Notes: generated by a model not told the origin, from the letters alone. A stretch of 64,000 bases of DNA from Chryseosolibacter sp964493505 (GCA_964493505.1 CAZBNP010000001.1:1-64000); one strand, 5' to 3'. Shown: positions 1 to 9,234, counted from the stretch's first letter. Numbers and translations are program-made.

Positions 1-54
1 GTATCTTTGGCTCTCTGACGATTGCCCGGGCAATCGTCAGAGAGCCAAAGATAC
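1..54. repeat. Perfect 54-bp palindrome at the window edge
   Basis: Base 1 pairs with base 54, and every pair inward matches to the centre CCCGGG at 25-30. The right half is ordinary coding sequence of the ABC transporter below (Ile-Ala-Arg-Ala-Ile-Val-Arg-Glu-Pro). The left half reads in the same frame but does not give the LSGGQ-type signature expected just upstream of that block. The left part is therefore probably a fold-back copy made during library preparation or assembly, seeded on a natural short palindrome. It is not a biological inverted repeat that I can support. Confidence 0.9.
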
Positions 55-308
55 TGATGCTCGACGATGCGCTCTCCTCGGTCGATACGAAGACGGAGAA
101 CACAATACTCAACAGCCTGAAGAGGATCATGCAAGGCCGGTCGACGATCATCATTTCCCATCGTGTTTCTTCGGCGAAACTCGCCAACAAGATTGTGGTA
201 CTCGTGGATGGTCGTATTGTCGAAGTGGGCACGCACGAATCACTCATTGAACGCGACGGCATGTACCGCGACCTGTTTGAAAAGCAAGGGCAGGGAGAGG
301 AGGTTTAG
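1..308 (+). CDS. ABC exporter ATP-binding domain, 3' fragment (5' end missing)
   Basis: Only the end of a nucleotide-binding domain is present. Visible are the IARAIV helix that follows the signature motif, a Walker B ILMLDD, the D-loop ALSSVD, the H-loop IISHR and the usual C-terminal GTHESLI segment, with a stop at 306-308. The residue after the Walker B aspartate is Asp, not the catalytic Glu. This is typical of the non-catalytic half of heterodimeric exporters. A canonical exporter gene (LDEATSSVD) lies convergent at 1123-2898, and the two could be partners, which is an inference. The reading frame enters the edge palindrome, so the first 15-20 bases should not be trusted. Confidence 0.85.
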   Translation, partial: IFGSLTIARAIVREPKILMLDDALSSVDTKTENTILNSLKRIMQGRSTIIISHRVSSAKLANKIVVLVDGRIVEVGTHESLIERDGMYRDLFEKQGQGEEV

Positions 309-344
309 GGGCTGGGTGCCAGGTCGCCAGGTTGGGGAAGGGGG

Positions 345-1058
345 TTAAAAAATATATCGCAGGCCTATGCCTCCCTGAAATTTATACCAGCCGGGGTCGG
401 CCTGGAGGTCGGCGAAGTATTCTACTTCCATAAAAAAAGCGACGGGTATGGTGAAATAGGAGTATTCAATTCCGGCAACGACCTGCGGCCCCATCGTGAC
501 CCGGTTACGGCGGAACGACCCGAACGGATCACTCCGGCCAGTATCGGTTCGGTACTCATAGTCATAGTGCAGCTCGGTTGTTTTCCACTCCCAGCCTACA
601 CCGGCATAAAGCTGCAAGCCATCGGCGATGCGGCTGGCATCTATATGATACAGGAGCTTCACCTCGCCTACCAGATCCGACAAAACCTTGTGTGCAATAT
701 AATCGAGACCCGACTCTGCGGAGGGAAAGGTATCGCTCATTGCGTACGTATCGAACTTCTCCCGGAAATAGCCTCTGTACAATCCACTGGAAGCCTTCCC
801 GAAGTCGACGGCGACAGACAGGTTCTTTCGCGCATAGAATTTATACGTCAGCGCAAAAGGATCACCGAGCTTTACTCCAAACCCGTGGAAGGGATACTCG
901 CTGGCGACAAAGACCGGACAGATCGTTTTTGCTTTCTTTCCCTTGACTCTGGGTAGCGGCTTGTGGTAGCGTTTCGTCAGCTTCGAACGCTGTGCCTCGG
1001 CGTGCTCTGCCGAGAGCAATACAAGAGGTAGGGCAAGGACGATAACCAGGAGACGCAT
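345..1058 (-). CDS. Predicted outer-membrane beta-barrel-like protein, exported
   Basis: This 237-residue protein starts with a clear signal peptide (hydrophobic LLVIVLALPLVLLSA, cleavage likely after AEA near residue 22). The mature part is rich in alternating aromatic and polar residues and ends in an aromatic residue (GLRYIF). This is the usual C-terminal signature of small bacterial outer-membrane barrels. No catalytic motif is visible. It lies on the same strand as the downstream ABC exporter, 64 bases away, but could have its own promoter. I do not recognise the family. Barrel-type localisation is inferred from composition alone. Confidence 0.6.
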   Translation of the reverse strand: MRLLVIVLALPLVLLSAEHAEAQRSKLTKRYHKPLPRVKGKKAKTICPVFVASEYPFHGFGVKLGDPFALTYKFYARKNLSVAVDFGKASSGLYRGYFREKFDTYAMSDTFPSAESGLDYIAHKVLSDLVGEVKLLYHIDASRIADGLQLYAGVGWEWKTTELHYDYEYRTDTGRSDPFGSFRRNRVTMGPQVVAGIEYSYFTIPVAFFMEVEYFADLQADPGWYKFQGGIGLRYIF

Positions 1059-1122
1059 GTGCTGTAAAGATACTATTTTTCACCGCGGCATAGCGATTAG
1101 CCTGGCTGCTTCGGCGATCCTC

Positions 1123-2898
1123 CTATCCGACAAACTCTTTATACTGCATCTTGTGGAGATTGGCATAAAACCCGTCGCGAGAAAGCAACTCTTCGTGTCG
1201 CCCTTCCTCTTTAATCTCGCCGTGATCCAACACAATAATTTTATCGGCCTTCTGAATCGTCGACAACCGGTGTGCGATCACCACCGAAGTGCGTCCGCGC
1301 ATCATCTTGTCTATTGCATCCTGAATCATTTCTTCCGTTTCGGAATCAACGGAAGAAGTAGCCTCATCCAGTATCAGAATTTTCGGATTGTAAACCATCG
1401 CGCGTATGAAGGAGATCAGTTGACGTTGGCCCACGGACAATGTCGAACCGCGCTCCATCACGTTGTACGACAATTTTCCCGGGAGCCTTTCTATGAACCG
1501 GCGGGCACCGACGAGATCTGCAGCATGCCATACCATGTCCTCCGTGACGTCGGGGTTCCCCAGCGTAATGTTGTTGAAGATGGTGTCAGAGAACAAGAAG
1601 ACATCTTGCAGTACCACGCCAATATTCTTTCTCAGCGCACCGAGTTCGTATTCACCGATGTCTCTGCCATCAATCCTGATAGTGCCTTTATTGATCTCGT
1701 AGAATCGATTGAGCAGATTAATAATTGATGACTTTCCCGCCCCCGTTGCTCCCACAAAGGCCACGGTCTCTCCTTCCCGGATCGAAATATTAATATCCTT
1801 CAGCACATACTGTTCGTCGTTGTATGCAAACCAGACATGTTCGAACTCTATAGCTCCCCGCACGCCCGCAGACTGGTAGGTTCCGGTCTTCTGCACGTGC
1901 TCCCGGTTGTCGAGCAGGTTCATGATGCGGGACGTACTGACGATCCCCATCTGCAGCGTGTTGTACCGGTCAGCGATCATCCTTATCGGGCGGAAGAACA
2001 TTTGGATGTACATGATAAACGCGATGAGCTTTCCAATAGTGATGCCGGTCTCTTCAACCTGGATTACACCCTTCGCTCCGTACCAAACCAGGAGTCCGAT
2101 ACCAGCGGCAGCGATAATTTCCGCTACCGGAAAGTATATTGAGTAATACAGCACCGAGCGAAGGTTAGCGTGGCGATGTTCCTCATTGATCGACTTGAAT
2201 TTTTTAAACTCGGTCTTCTCGCTTCCGAATATCTGAACGATGTTCATGCCGGTAATATGCTCCTGCACGAACGTATTCAGGTTAGCAACAGCGTTGCGTA
2301 CATCATTAAATGTAACCTTGATTTTTTCCTTGAAGATGTAAGTACTTATCAGCAGCAGGGGGATTGTAGAAAGACTGAGAAGCGCCAGTCTCCAATCCTG
2401 GTAAAACATGAACGCGAGAATAAACACTATCTGCAAAAGATCTCCGGCCATCGCCGCGAGTCCTTCGCTGAAAACATCGGCCAGTGTCTCGACATCGGAG
2501 ATCGTTCGGGTGACCAGGCGGCCGATCGGTGTCTTGTCGAAAAACCGCAGGCGCAGGTTGACAATATGGTTGTAAAGCCGGGTGCGTATATCGCGTATAA
2601 CATGTTGTCCGAGCCATCCTGACAAATAGGTGTGCGCGTACTGCGCGATAGAATGCAGCACCAGCAGCACCAGCAACAGAATCATCACGTTTACCATTCC
2701 GGCGTAATTGCCAAACGCCACATGGTTGTCGATCGTGTACTGTATCAGGATGGGACGCAGAGGAGTCAGCAGGCCGAGCAGTACGGTAAGAACGATCAGG
2801 CTGAAAAAACTTTTTCGATAGGGAGTGACGAAGCTCATCAGCCTTTTCAAAACCGACCAGTCGATGATATTGCCGCTCTTAACTTGTTCTCGCTCCAC
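1123..2898 (-). CDS. ABC transporter, fused permease and ATP-binding (MsbA/MdlB-like exporter)
   Basis: This 591-residue half-transporter has an N-terminal six-helix exporter domain (about residues 15-330) and a C-terminal nucleotide-binding domain. Walker A GATGAGKS starts near residue 383, with the Q-loop VVLQD near 430, a signature LSVGQ near 487 (variant of LSGGQ), Walker B LILDE near 508 with the catalytic Glu intact, and the H-loop AHR near 543. It would pump lipid or drug-like substrates out across the inner membrane. The start lies 33 bases after the end of truA, so the two are probably cotranscribed. The substrate cannot be read from the sequence. Confidence 0.93.
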   Translation of the reverse strand: MEREQVKSGNIIDWSVLKRLMSFVTPYRKSFFSLIVLTVLLGLLTPLRPILIQYTIDNHVAFGNYAGMVNVMILLLVLLVLHSIAQYAHTYLSGWLGQHVIRDIRTRLYNHIVNLRLRFFDKTPIGRLVTRTISDVETLADVFSEGLAAMAGDLLQIVFILAFMFYQDWRLALLSLSTIPLLLISTYIFKEKIKVTFNDVRNAVANLNTFVQEHITGMNIVQIFGSEKTEFKKFKSINEEHRHANLRSVLYYSIYFPVAEIIAAAGIGLLVWYGAKGVIQVEETGITIGKLIAFIMYIQMFFRPIRMIADRYNTLQMGIVSTSRIMNLLDNREHVQKTGTYQSAGVRGAIEFEHVWFAYNDEQYVLKDINISIREGETVAFVGATGAGKSSIINLLNRFYEINKGTIRIDGRDIGEYELGALRKNIGVVLQDVFLFSDTIFNNITLGNPDVTEDMVWHAADLVGARRFIERLPGKLSYNVMERGSTLSVGQRQLISFIRAMVYNPKILILDEATSSVDSETEEMIQDAIDKMMRGRTSVVIAHRLSTIQKADKIIVLDHGEIKEEGRHEELLSRDGFYANLHKMQYKEFVG

Positions 2899-2931
2899 TC
2901 TAAATTTGTTTATAAGGTTTCGACCCGTCGG

Positions 2932-3687
2932 CTACTGGCTTTCAAATATTCTCCTCGGATACTTTACTCGTTCGAGATAGAGCCCACACGCCGGAACATT
3001 CTGCCCCGCCCTTTTCCTGTCCCTGCTTTCGAGGATGGAGATAAACTCCCGGTGGGTGATCTTTCCGGTACCTACGTCAAGTAAGGTGCCGACCACAGCC
3101 CTGACCATTCCGCGCAGAAATCGGTTTGCCACGATAGTGAAGTCCAGATTATCGCCTTTTTCAACCCACTCAGCCTTCCTGACGTGACAAATAAAGTGAT
3201 TTACATCCGTTTTAACCTTGCTGAAGCATTCAAAATCGTGTTCCCCGACTATATACGAAGCTGCGCGATTCATGTTGTCAACATCCAGTTCTTTAAAGTA
3301 GTGCCAACTCAGGCCCTCCAGAAATGGATTCTTCACCCGGGTGATCTGATACCGGTATTGACGTTCCGTCGCGTCATAACGCGCGCTCGCATCCGCCTTT
3401 ACACCGCGGATCGAATGGATAGCAATATCTTTCGGAAGAAACGAATTGAGCTGCCGGATGAGACCCGGACCGTCAAACGATCCGGGCAGGTCCGTATGAA
3501 AGAACTGCTGTTCGCAGTGAACGCCGGTATCGGTTCTGCCGCTGCCGACGATAGTCACCGGAGTCCGCAAAATCTTTGTCATCGCATCCTCTACCACTGC
3601 CTGCACCCCCAGTGCGTTGCGCTGACTTTGCCAGCCGGCGTAGTTGGCGCCGTTATATGAAATCTCAAAAAAATAACGGGTCAGCAA
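2932..3687 (-). CDS. truA: tRNA pseudouridine synthase A
   Basis: The 251-residue protein has the normal TruA length and carries the catalytic block GRTDTGVH with the nucleophilic Asp at residue 53. It also has the N-terminal RNA-binding start YFFEISYNGANYAGWQ and the conserved C-terminal FLRGMVR segment. TruA isomerises uridines 38-40 in the anticodon stem-loop of many tRNAs. It is first in a probable two-gene unit with the ABC exporter and is divergent from the DUF4293 gene. I recall a truA-exporter-DUF4293 neighbourhood as common in this phylum, but have not checked it here. Confidence 0.97.
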   Translation of the reverse strand: MLTRYFFEISYNGANYAGWQSQRNALGVQAVVEDAMTKILRTPVTIVGSGRTDTGVHCEQQFFHTDLPGSFDGPGLIRQLNSFLPKDIAIHSIRGVKADASARYDATERQYRYQITRVKNPFLEGLSWHYFKELDVDNMNRAASYIVGEHDFECFSKVKTDVNHFICHVRKAEWVEKGDNLDFTIVANRFLRGMVRAVVGTLLDVGTGKITHREFISILESRDRKRAGQNVPACGLYLERVKYPRRIFESQ

Positions 3688-3808
3688 GGGTGAAGAGTTG
3701 TTAACGGGTTCACAGTAAAGAATTAAAAAACAAAGTTGACTTCACCTGATGAGCGCTAATGCTTAGCTTTGCTTCGCTCGCAGGGCAGCAATTTAATTTA
3801 ACGCAACT

Positions 3809-4276
3809 ATGTGGCAAAGAATTCAAACTGTATTTCTGTCTATCTCGATTATCAGCATGGTCGCGTCGATCTTCCTGCCAATCTGGGTACATGAAGCCAT
3901 TGGGCAGTCGCACAAGCTATACGCATTGCACTACAGCATTGTCGGTCAGAGCGGCGAAATGACGCATACCCGGTATATGCCCTACTGCCTCACCGCCATC
4001 CTTGCCATTGCCTCCATCACCCTTTCACTAACGGAGATCAGAAAATACAAGGATCGCGTCCTGCAAATGAAACTGGGAGCGCTGAACTCGCTTTTGCTGG
4101 CAGGTACTATCGGATCGGCGTTCGTGTTTTCTAATCAACTGGCGAAAGATTTTGACGGTGGGAAGCTCGGTCTCGGCCTCTGGCTACCGGGAGTTGCCGT
4201 ACTCTGCAATGTGCTTGCCAACCGCTTCATCAGACGTGACGAAAAACTTGTGAGGGAATCCAATCGATTAAGATAG
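3809..4276 (+). CDS. DUF4293 family integral membrane protein
   Basis: This 155-residue protein opens with MWQRIQT and has four predicted membrane helices (about residues 6-27, 52-72, 88-108 and 118-137). It ends in a charged tail. The layout and the start motif match the DUF4293 family, which is essentially limited to Bacteroidota and has no assigned function. It is divergent from truA, with a 121-base shared promoter region. Family membership is judged from overall pattern, not from a search. Confidence 0.8.
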   Translation: MWQRIQTVFLSISIISMVASIFLPIWVHEAIGQSHKLYALHYSIVGQSGEMTHTRYMPYCLTAILAIASITLSLTEIRKYKDRVLQMKLGALNSLLLAGTIGSAFVFSNQLAKDFDGGKLGLGLWLPGVAVLCNVLANRFIRRDEKLVRESNRLR

Positions 4277-4343
4277 GTTCACCTTGCGGGGATGGTTTTT
4301 TGGTGTAACTTAACTGCCGTCAAACCCAAAAACCACCCCCCGT

Positions 4344-6272
4344 ATGCAAAAACCCACATATCTCGTGGCATTGGCTACTCTGATGCTAGCCGCTGCCTGT
4401 TCTACCCCCAATGGCGGCGGTGCCGAACACCAGGTCGCCGAAATCGTTCCCCTCGAGACGTTCTTCAAGGATCCTGACAAAGGACAGTATCGCATTTCTC
4501 CCGACGGTGAGAAGGTCATCTTCACCGGCCCCTATATGGGCCGCAAAAATGTTTTCATTCAAACTCTCGGCGACACTTCGGCAACTCCTATTACGGCGGA
4601 GACGGAGCGAAGTATCTACAATGCGTTTTGGGAAAGCAATGACCGTATCATCTACGTCAAAGACCAGGGCGGCGACGAAAACTATCACATTGTTTCGGTA
4701 AAACCCGATGGATCCGGATTACAGGATCACACGCCATTTGAGAAGGTTCGATCTGAAGTTCTCGACATTCTCGAAGATCGTCCCGAAGAACTCCTGATCA
4801 CCAGCAACAAACGGAATCCGCAAATTTTTGATGTGTACCTTCTGAACACTCTTACCAACGAGATGACTATGGTCGCGGAAAATCCCGGCAACATCACCGG
4901 GTGGATCACCGACCACGATGGCAACATAAGGGCTGCCGTGACTTCCGATGGCGTGAATCAAAGCCTGCTGTTCCGCGAGTCGGACAAGGATAAATTCAGC
5001 ACCGTTATTACCACCTCCTTTAAGGAAACACTCTTCCCGATACTCTTTACTTTCGACAATCAAAACCTCTATTGCATCTCCGATCTGGGACGCGACAAAA
5101 CAGCCCTCGTAGAGTTTGATCCGCGCACGGGTAAGGAAACAAAAGTCATCTACGAGAATCCCGATGTAGACATTCAAAGTGTTGACTACTCACGAAAACG
5201 GAAAGTCCTCACTACTGTAAATTACCACTTCAAGAAACCGGGAATGCATTTTCTCGACGACGAAACGAAGCGCATCTATGAAAAGATACAGGCGCAGGTG
5301 CCCAACTACACTGTCTCGATTACACGTAAGAACAAGGATGAAGACAAGTTGCTGGTTTACGCCAACAGCGACCGGTACTTCGGAGGGTACTACCTGTATG
5401 ACGTCAAGGCCGACAAATTCGAAAAGCTCGCTGACTTCAAACCCTGGATCAGCGAAGACAACATGGCCGAGATGAAGCCCATATCGTATACTTCCCGCGA
5501 CGGACTCACCATCCACGGCTACCTCACACTCCCAAAAGGTCTGGAGCCGAAAAATCTTCCCATTGTAATCAATCCTCACGGCGGCCCGTGGTATCGCGAC
5601 TATTGGGAATTCAATCCCGAAGTGCAGTTCCTGGCCAACAGAGGTTACGGCGTCCTGCAAATGAATTTCCGTGGATCTACCGGATACGGAAAGGAATTCT
5701 GGCAGGCATCGTTCAAGGAGTGGGGCAGAACCATGCAGGATGACATCACCGATGGCGTGCGCTGGCTCATAAGCGAGGGCATTGCCGACTCTACGCGTGT
5801 TGCGATATACGGTGGAAGCTATGGAGGCTACGCTACCCTCGCCGGCATCACGCTCACACCCGAGTTGTATTGCTGCGCCGTCGATTACGTCGGCGTTTCC
5901 AATATGTTCACATTCATGAACACCATTCCGCCGTATTGGGAGCCCTACCGCGAAATGTTTTATGAGATGGTCGGAGATCCCGTCAAAGACAGCCTGGCCC
6001 TAGCGGCCGTTTCACCGGTGTTTCACGCCGACAAGATCCAATGTCCATTGTTTATTGCACAAGGAGCGAACGATCCACGGGTGAACGTTGCCGAATCTGA
6101 CCAGATGGTAAAAGCACTGCAGGAACGCGGCATTTCGGTCGAGTACCTGGTGAAGGATGATGAAGGCCACGGCTTCTATAACGACGAAAACCAGTTGGAG
6201 TTCTATTCGAAGATGGAGCAGTTCTTTGAACAGCACCTGCGGCGCACCGTTCCGGAAAAGAAGAATATGTAG
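4344..6272 (+). CDS. S9-family prolyl-oligopeptidase-like peptidase, lipoprotein
   Basis: This 642-residue protein begins with a lipoprotein signal (lipobox LAAAC, then STPNGGG). An N-terminal seven-bladed propeller region (about residues 40-380) precedes the alpha/beta-hydrolase domain. The catalytic triad is visible: Ser492 in GGSYGGY, Asp577 in QGANDPR and His609 in DEGHGF. Such enzymes remove dipeptides or cut small peptides in the periplasm or at the outer membrane. The gene stands alone between DUF4293 and htpG, and a strong hairpin terminator follows at 6351-6379. The lipoprotein anchor places it outside the cytoplasm. Confidence 0.93.
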   Translation: MQKPTYLVALATLMLAAACSTPNGGGAEHQVAEIVPLETFFKDPDKGQYRISPDGEKVIFTGPYMGRKNVFIQTLGDTSATPITAETERSIYNAFWESNDRIIYVKDQGGDENYHIVSVKPDGSGLQDHTPFEKVRSEVLDILEDRPEELLITSNKRNPQIFDVYLLNTLTNEMTMVAENPGNITGWITDHDGNIRAAVTSDGVNQSLLFRESDKDKFSTVITTSFKETLFPILFTFDNQNLYCISDLGRDKTALVEFDPRTGKETKVIYENPDVDIQSVDYSRKRKVLTTVNYHFKKPGMHFLDDETKRIYEKIQAQVPNYTVSITRKNKDEDKLLVYANSDRYFGGYYLYDVKADKFEKLADFKPWISEDNMAEMKPISYTSRDGLTIHGYLTLPKGLEPKNLPIVINPHGGPWYRDYWEFNPEVQFLANRGYGVLQMNFRGSTGYGKEFWQASFKEWGRTMQDDITDGVRWLISEGIADSTRVAIYGGSYGGYATLAGITLTPELYCCAVDYVGVSNMFTFMNTIPPYWEPYREMFYEMVGDPVKDSLALAAVSPVFHADKIQCPLFIAQGANDPRVNVAESDQMVKALQERGISVEYLVKDDEGHGFYNDENQLEFYSKMEQFFEQHLRRTVPEKKNM

Positions 6273-6350
6273 CAGCAGCCGCGCGGATCCGGGTACAGGA
6301 ACGTGGATCCTGCCATCATGACATAAAAACCGGTTTGGAACAACATTTGA

Positions 6351-6379
6351 AGATCCTCGTGCCCGTCACGAGGATCTTT
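6351..6379 (+). terminator. Rho-independent terminator after the S9 peptidase gene
   Basis: AGATCCTCGTG (6351-6361) and CACGAGGATCT (6367-6377) form a perfect 11-bp stem around a 5-base loop, followed by a short T-rich stretch. It ends 23 bases before the htpG start. It should end the peptidase transcript, but if htpG transcription starts upstream of it the hairpin would lie in the htpG leader. Confidence 0.8.
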
Positions 6380-6402
6380 AATTTTATCTAAATCATGAAA
6401 CT

Positions 6403-8307
6403 ATGGCAGCAGTAGAAGAAAAAGGAACCATCTCCATCCACACCGAGAACATATTTCCCATCATCAAGAAATTCCTATACTCGGACCACGAGATCTTCCT
6501 GCGGGAGCTTGTATCCAACGCTGTCGACGCTACTCAGAAGCTGAAAAAACTCGCCGCACTCGGCGAATACGCGGGCGAACTGGGCGACCTGACCGTTGAG
6601 GTAAGCTTCGATAAAGACAAAAAAACCATTACTGTCAGCGACAAGGGTATCGGTATGACAGCCGACGAAATCAAGAAATATATCAACCAGATCGCCTTTT
6701 CCGGTGCCGCTGAGTTTGTCGAAAAATTCAAAGACAAAGCCGATGGCAAAGATATCATCGGAAAGTTTGGCCTCGGCTTCTATTCGTCATTCATGGTTGC
6801 CGACAACGTAGAGATCATCACTCGTTCCGCTAACGCCGCCGACAGCGATACCGCTGTACGCTGGGAGTGCGACGGGTCTACCGAGTTCTCTATCACAACG
6901 GCCGACAAAGCAACCCGCGGAACAGACGTCATCCTTCACGTCAACAGTGATTCCGAAGAGTTTCTGGATGAATGGCGCCTCAAAGGCATCCTGGAAAAAT
7001 ACTGTAAATTCCTCCCTGTCGAAATCAAATTCGGCACAAAAGAAGACAGTGTTGAAGACGGCGTAGACGAGGAAGGCAAACCCAAATATAAGACCCTCAC
7101 CAAAGACCGTATCATCAACAACCCGTCGCCGCTATGGGCAAAATCGCCTTCTGAGCTCAAGGATGACGACTATATCAAATTCTACAAAGAGCTTTACCCG
7201 TTTTCGGAAGATCCCCTCTTCTGGATTCACCTGAACGTAGATTATCCCTTCAACCTTACCGGCGTCTTGTATTTCCCGAAGGTCAAGAACGATTTCGAAC
7301 TGAACAAAAACAAGATACAACTCTATTCACGTCAGGTATTTATCACAGACGAGGTAAAGGATGTGGTCCCTGATTTTCTGATGCTCCTGCACGGGGTCCT
7401 GGATTCGCCAGACATCCCCCTGAACGTTTCACGCAGTTACCTGCAGTCAGACGCCAACGTAAAAAAGATCAGCCAGCACATCACCAAGAAAGTTGCCGAC
7501 AAACTTCAGGACCTGTTTAAGAAAGATCGTGCCGACTTCGAAAAAAAGTGGGACGATATCAACATCTTCGTCAAATACGGGATCATCAGCGATGAGAAAT
7601 TCTACGATCGCGCGAAGGAATTTACCCTGTTGAAGAACGTAGACAGCCAGGCATTTACATTGCCGGAATACCAGGAAAAAGTCAAAGCCAATCAGACCGA
7701 CAAAGATCAGCAGGTGATATATCTCTATGCCTCCGATAAGAACAAACAGCACAGTTTCATTGAAGGTGCAAAGCAGAAGAGCTACGACGTGCTGCTACTT
7801 GACGGGGTGATAGACAGCCACTTCATCAACACACTGGAACAAAAACTCGAGAAGACACAAGTGCGCCGCGTCGATAGCGACACGGTAGATAAACTCATCG
7901 CGAAGGAAGAGAAAATCGAGAGTGTACTCAGCAAAGACGAGGAAGAACAGATAAAATCGATCTTTGAAAAAGCTATCGACAACAAGAACATGAGTGTGGC
8001 GGTAGAGGCGATGTCGCCCGAAGACCTGCCGGTTATCATCACGATGAGCGAATTCATGCGCCGGATGAAAGACATGGCGAAGACAGGAGGCGGCGGCTAC
8101 GGATTCATGGGCGCCATGCCAGACAACTACAATGTGGCGATCAATGGAAATCACGCGCTCGCCCAAAAGATTCTCAAGGCCGAAAACGACGAGCAAAAAG
8201 GAAGACTCGCGAAACAGGCGTATGACCTGGGGCTGTTGTCTCAGAATATGTTGTCGGGCCCCGAACTCACAGACTTTATCAGGAGAAGCGTCGAGTTGGT
8301 ATCGTAA
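6403..8307 (+). CDS. htpG: Chaperone HtpG (Hsp90)
   Basis: This 634-residue protein is of normal HtpG length. The GHKL ATPase domain is intact: helix RELVSNAVDA with Glu35 and Asn39, ITVSDKGIGM with Asp80, and the lid and glycine motif GKFGLGFYSSFMVAD. The middle domain (LYPFSEDP onward, with SRSYLQ and its catalytic arginine) and the C-terminal dimerisation domain follow. It is the ATP-dependent cytosolic chaperone that works with DnaK. It is monocistronic or reads into the MORN-like gene 66 bases downstream. I see no CIRCE-type inverted repeat upstream. Confidence 0.98.
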   Translation: MAAVEEKGTISIHTENIFPIIKKFLYSDHEIFLRELVSNAVDATQKLKKLAALGEYAGELGDLTVEVSFDKDKKTITVSDKGIGMTADEIKKYINQIAFSGAAEFVEKFKDKADGKDIIGKFGLGFYSSFMVADNVEIITRSANAADSDTAVRWECDGSTEFSITTADKATRGTDVILHVNSDSEEFLDEWRLKGILEKYCKFLPVEIKFGTKEDSVEDGVDEEGKPKYKTLTKDRIINNPSPLWAKSPSELKDDDYIKFYKELYPFSEDPLFWIHLNVDYPFNLTGVLYFPKVKNDFELNKNKIQLYSRQVFITDEVKDVVPDFLMLLHGVLDSPDIPLNVSRSYLQSDANVKKISQHITKKVADKLQDLFKKDRADFEKKWDDINIFVKYGIISDEKFYDRAKEFTLLKNVDSQAFTLPEYQEKVKANQTDKDQQVIYLYASDKNKQHSFIEGAKQKSYDVLLLDGVIDSHFINTLEQKLEKTQVRRVDSDTVDKLIAKEEKIESVLSKDEEEQIKSIFEKAIDNKNMSVAVEAMSPEDLPVIITMSEFMRRMKDMAKTGGGGYGFMGAMPDNYNVAINGNHALAQKILKAENDEQKGRLAKQAYDLGLLSQNMLSGPELTDFIRRSVELVS

Positions 8308-8331
8308 GGCGGTTTCGCTGCCTCGTTCTGG

Positions 8332-8367
8332 CGGACAACAATATTTTTTTGCTATTTTCGTTGTCCG
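8332..8367 (+). promoter_or_regulatory. Long-loop inverted repeat just ahead of the MORN-like gene
   Basis: CGGACAAC (8332-8339) and GTTGTCCG (8360-8367) are exact complements separated by a 20-base, A/T-rich loop containing a T7 run. The right arm ends 6 bases before the next start codon. It could be a weak terminator for htpG or a leader hairpin masking the start site of the next gene. The sequence does not decide between them. Confidence 0.45.
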
Positions 8368-8373
8368 GAACGT

Positions 8374-9222
8374 ATGCGCTACTCCCTATTGACCATACTT
8401 TTATCGCTTTTGGTTCTGCCGGTTTTCGCACAGGAAATACCGGCAGGACAAGAGTCTATTGAAGAGCCTATTGATGAGCGCTTTACGATTGATACGCCGG
8501 TAACGCTCGATTTCGAGAAAGAAGAGGAGGAGACTCCGAAAAAGAAGAAGAAAAAGGTCAAAAAGAAAGTTTTCTACGGTGTGAAAACCAGAAAGGGATT
8601 CACGCGAAAAGGGGTTGGAACCCGAGTGGTTTACGAGCTCTTCTACGTGCTGAAAAAACCTGAGAAACCGCAGACGTTTGTCCGCGATCTTTACTGGTAC
8701 GACTATACACGGCGCGAGATCAGGAAGACTGAACGGTTCGACCCTGAAAAAGGTGTATTGCTCCACGGCCCCTACCAGAAACGGCTGGGCGATGTCGTTC
8801 TCGAAACAGGGATCTTCTACAAGGGCACAAAGCACGGCCGCTGGATGTACTACAACCGCGACAGCACGCTCACCAACAAAGAGAAATATTTCCGCGGCTG
8901 GCCAAAGGAATCAGTAGTGAGTTACTACGACGTCGAGCGCCAGAAAATGAAAGAAATCACACCCGTTGAATTCGGAGAAAAAAACGGATACTATTTCCGG
9001 TTTTTCGAGAACGGACAGATCGCGATCATGGGTGAATACCAGTGGGATCAAAAAATCGGCGACTGGACTGAATACTTCTCCAACCGGCGTCGCAAGAAGA
9101 TCATCGCGTATCCCGACAAACCTTTTGAAGAGGCCTTTACCCCCTACATCAAAGCGGAATGGAATGAGAAGGGGAAACAGCTCTATCGCAACAACAAGAC
9201 CAACCGGCAGGCTTCAAAGTAA
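8374..9222 (+). CDS. Exported MORN-repeat-like protein with a lysine-rich linker
   Basis: This 282-residue protein has a signal peptide ending near VFA-QE (residue 20), an acidic stretch and then a strongly basic linker (PKKKKKKVKKKV, near residue 60). The C-terminal half has repeats of the pattern G-x-W/Y-x-x-Y/F (KHGRWMYYN, KNGYYFRFFENG, KIGDWTEYFSN). This is the style of MORN/YwqK-type repeats found in many Bacteroidota exported proteins. No enzyme motif is visible and the function is unknown. The basic linker could bind polyanions such as lipopolysaccharide, which is speculation. Confidence 0.7.
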   Translation: MRYSLLTILLSLLVLPVFAQEIPAGQESIEEPIDERFTIDTPVTLDFEKEEEETPKKKKKKVKKKVFYGVKTRKGFTRKGVGTRVVYELFYVLKKPEKPQTFVRDLYWYDYTRREIRKTERFDPEKGVLLHGPYQKRLGDVVLETGIFYKGTKHGRWMYYNRDSTLTNKEKYFRGWPKESVVSYYDVERQKMKEITPVEFGEKNGYYFRFFENGQIAIMGEYQWDQKIGDWTEYFSNRRRKKIIAYPDKPFEEAFTPYIKAEWNEKGKQLYRNNKTNRQASK

Positions 9223-9234
9223 CCGGTACGGGAA

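Noticed and set aside
1057..1728. Plus-strand open frame of 223 codons opposite the ABC exporter
   Set aside because: It is antisense to the nucleotide-binding domain and has no recognisable motif of its own.
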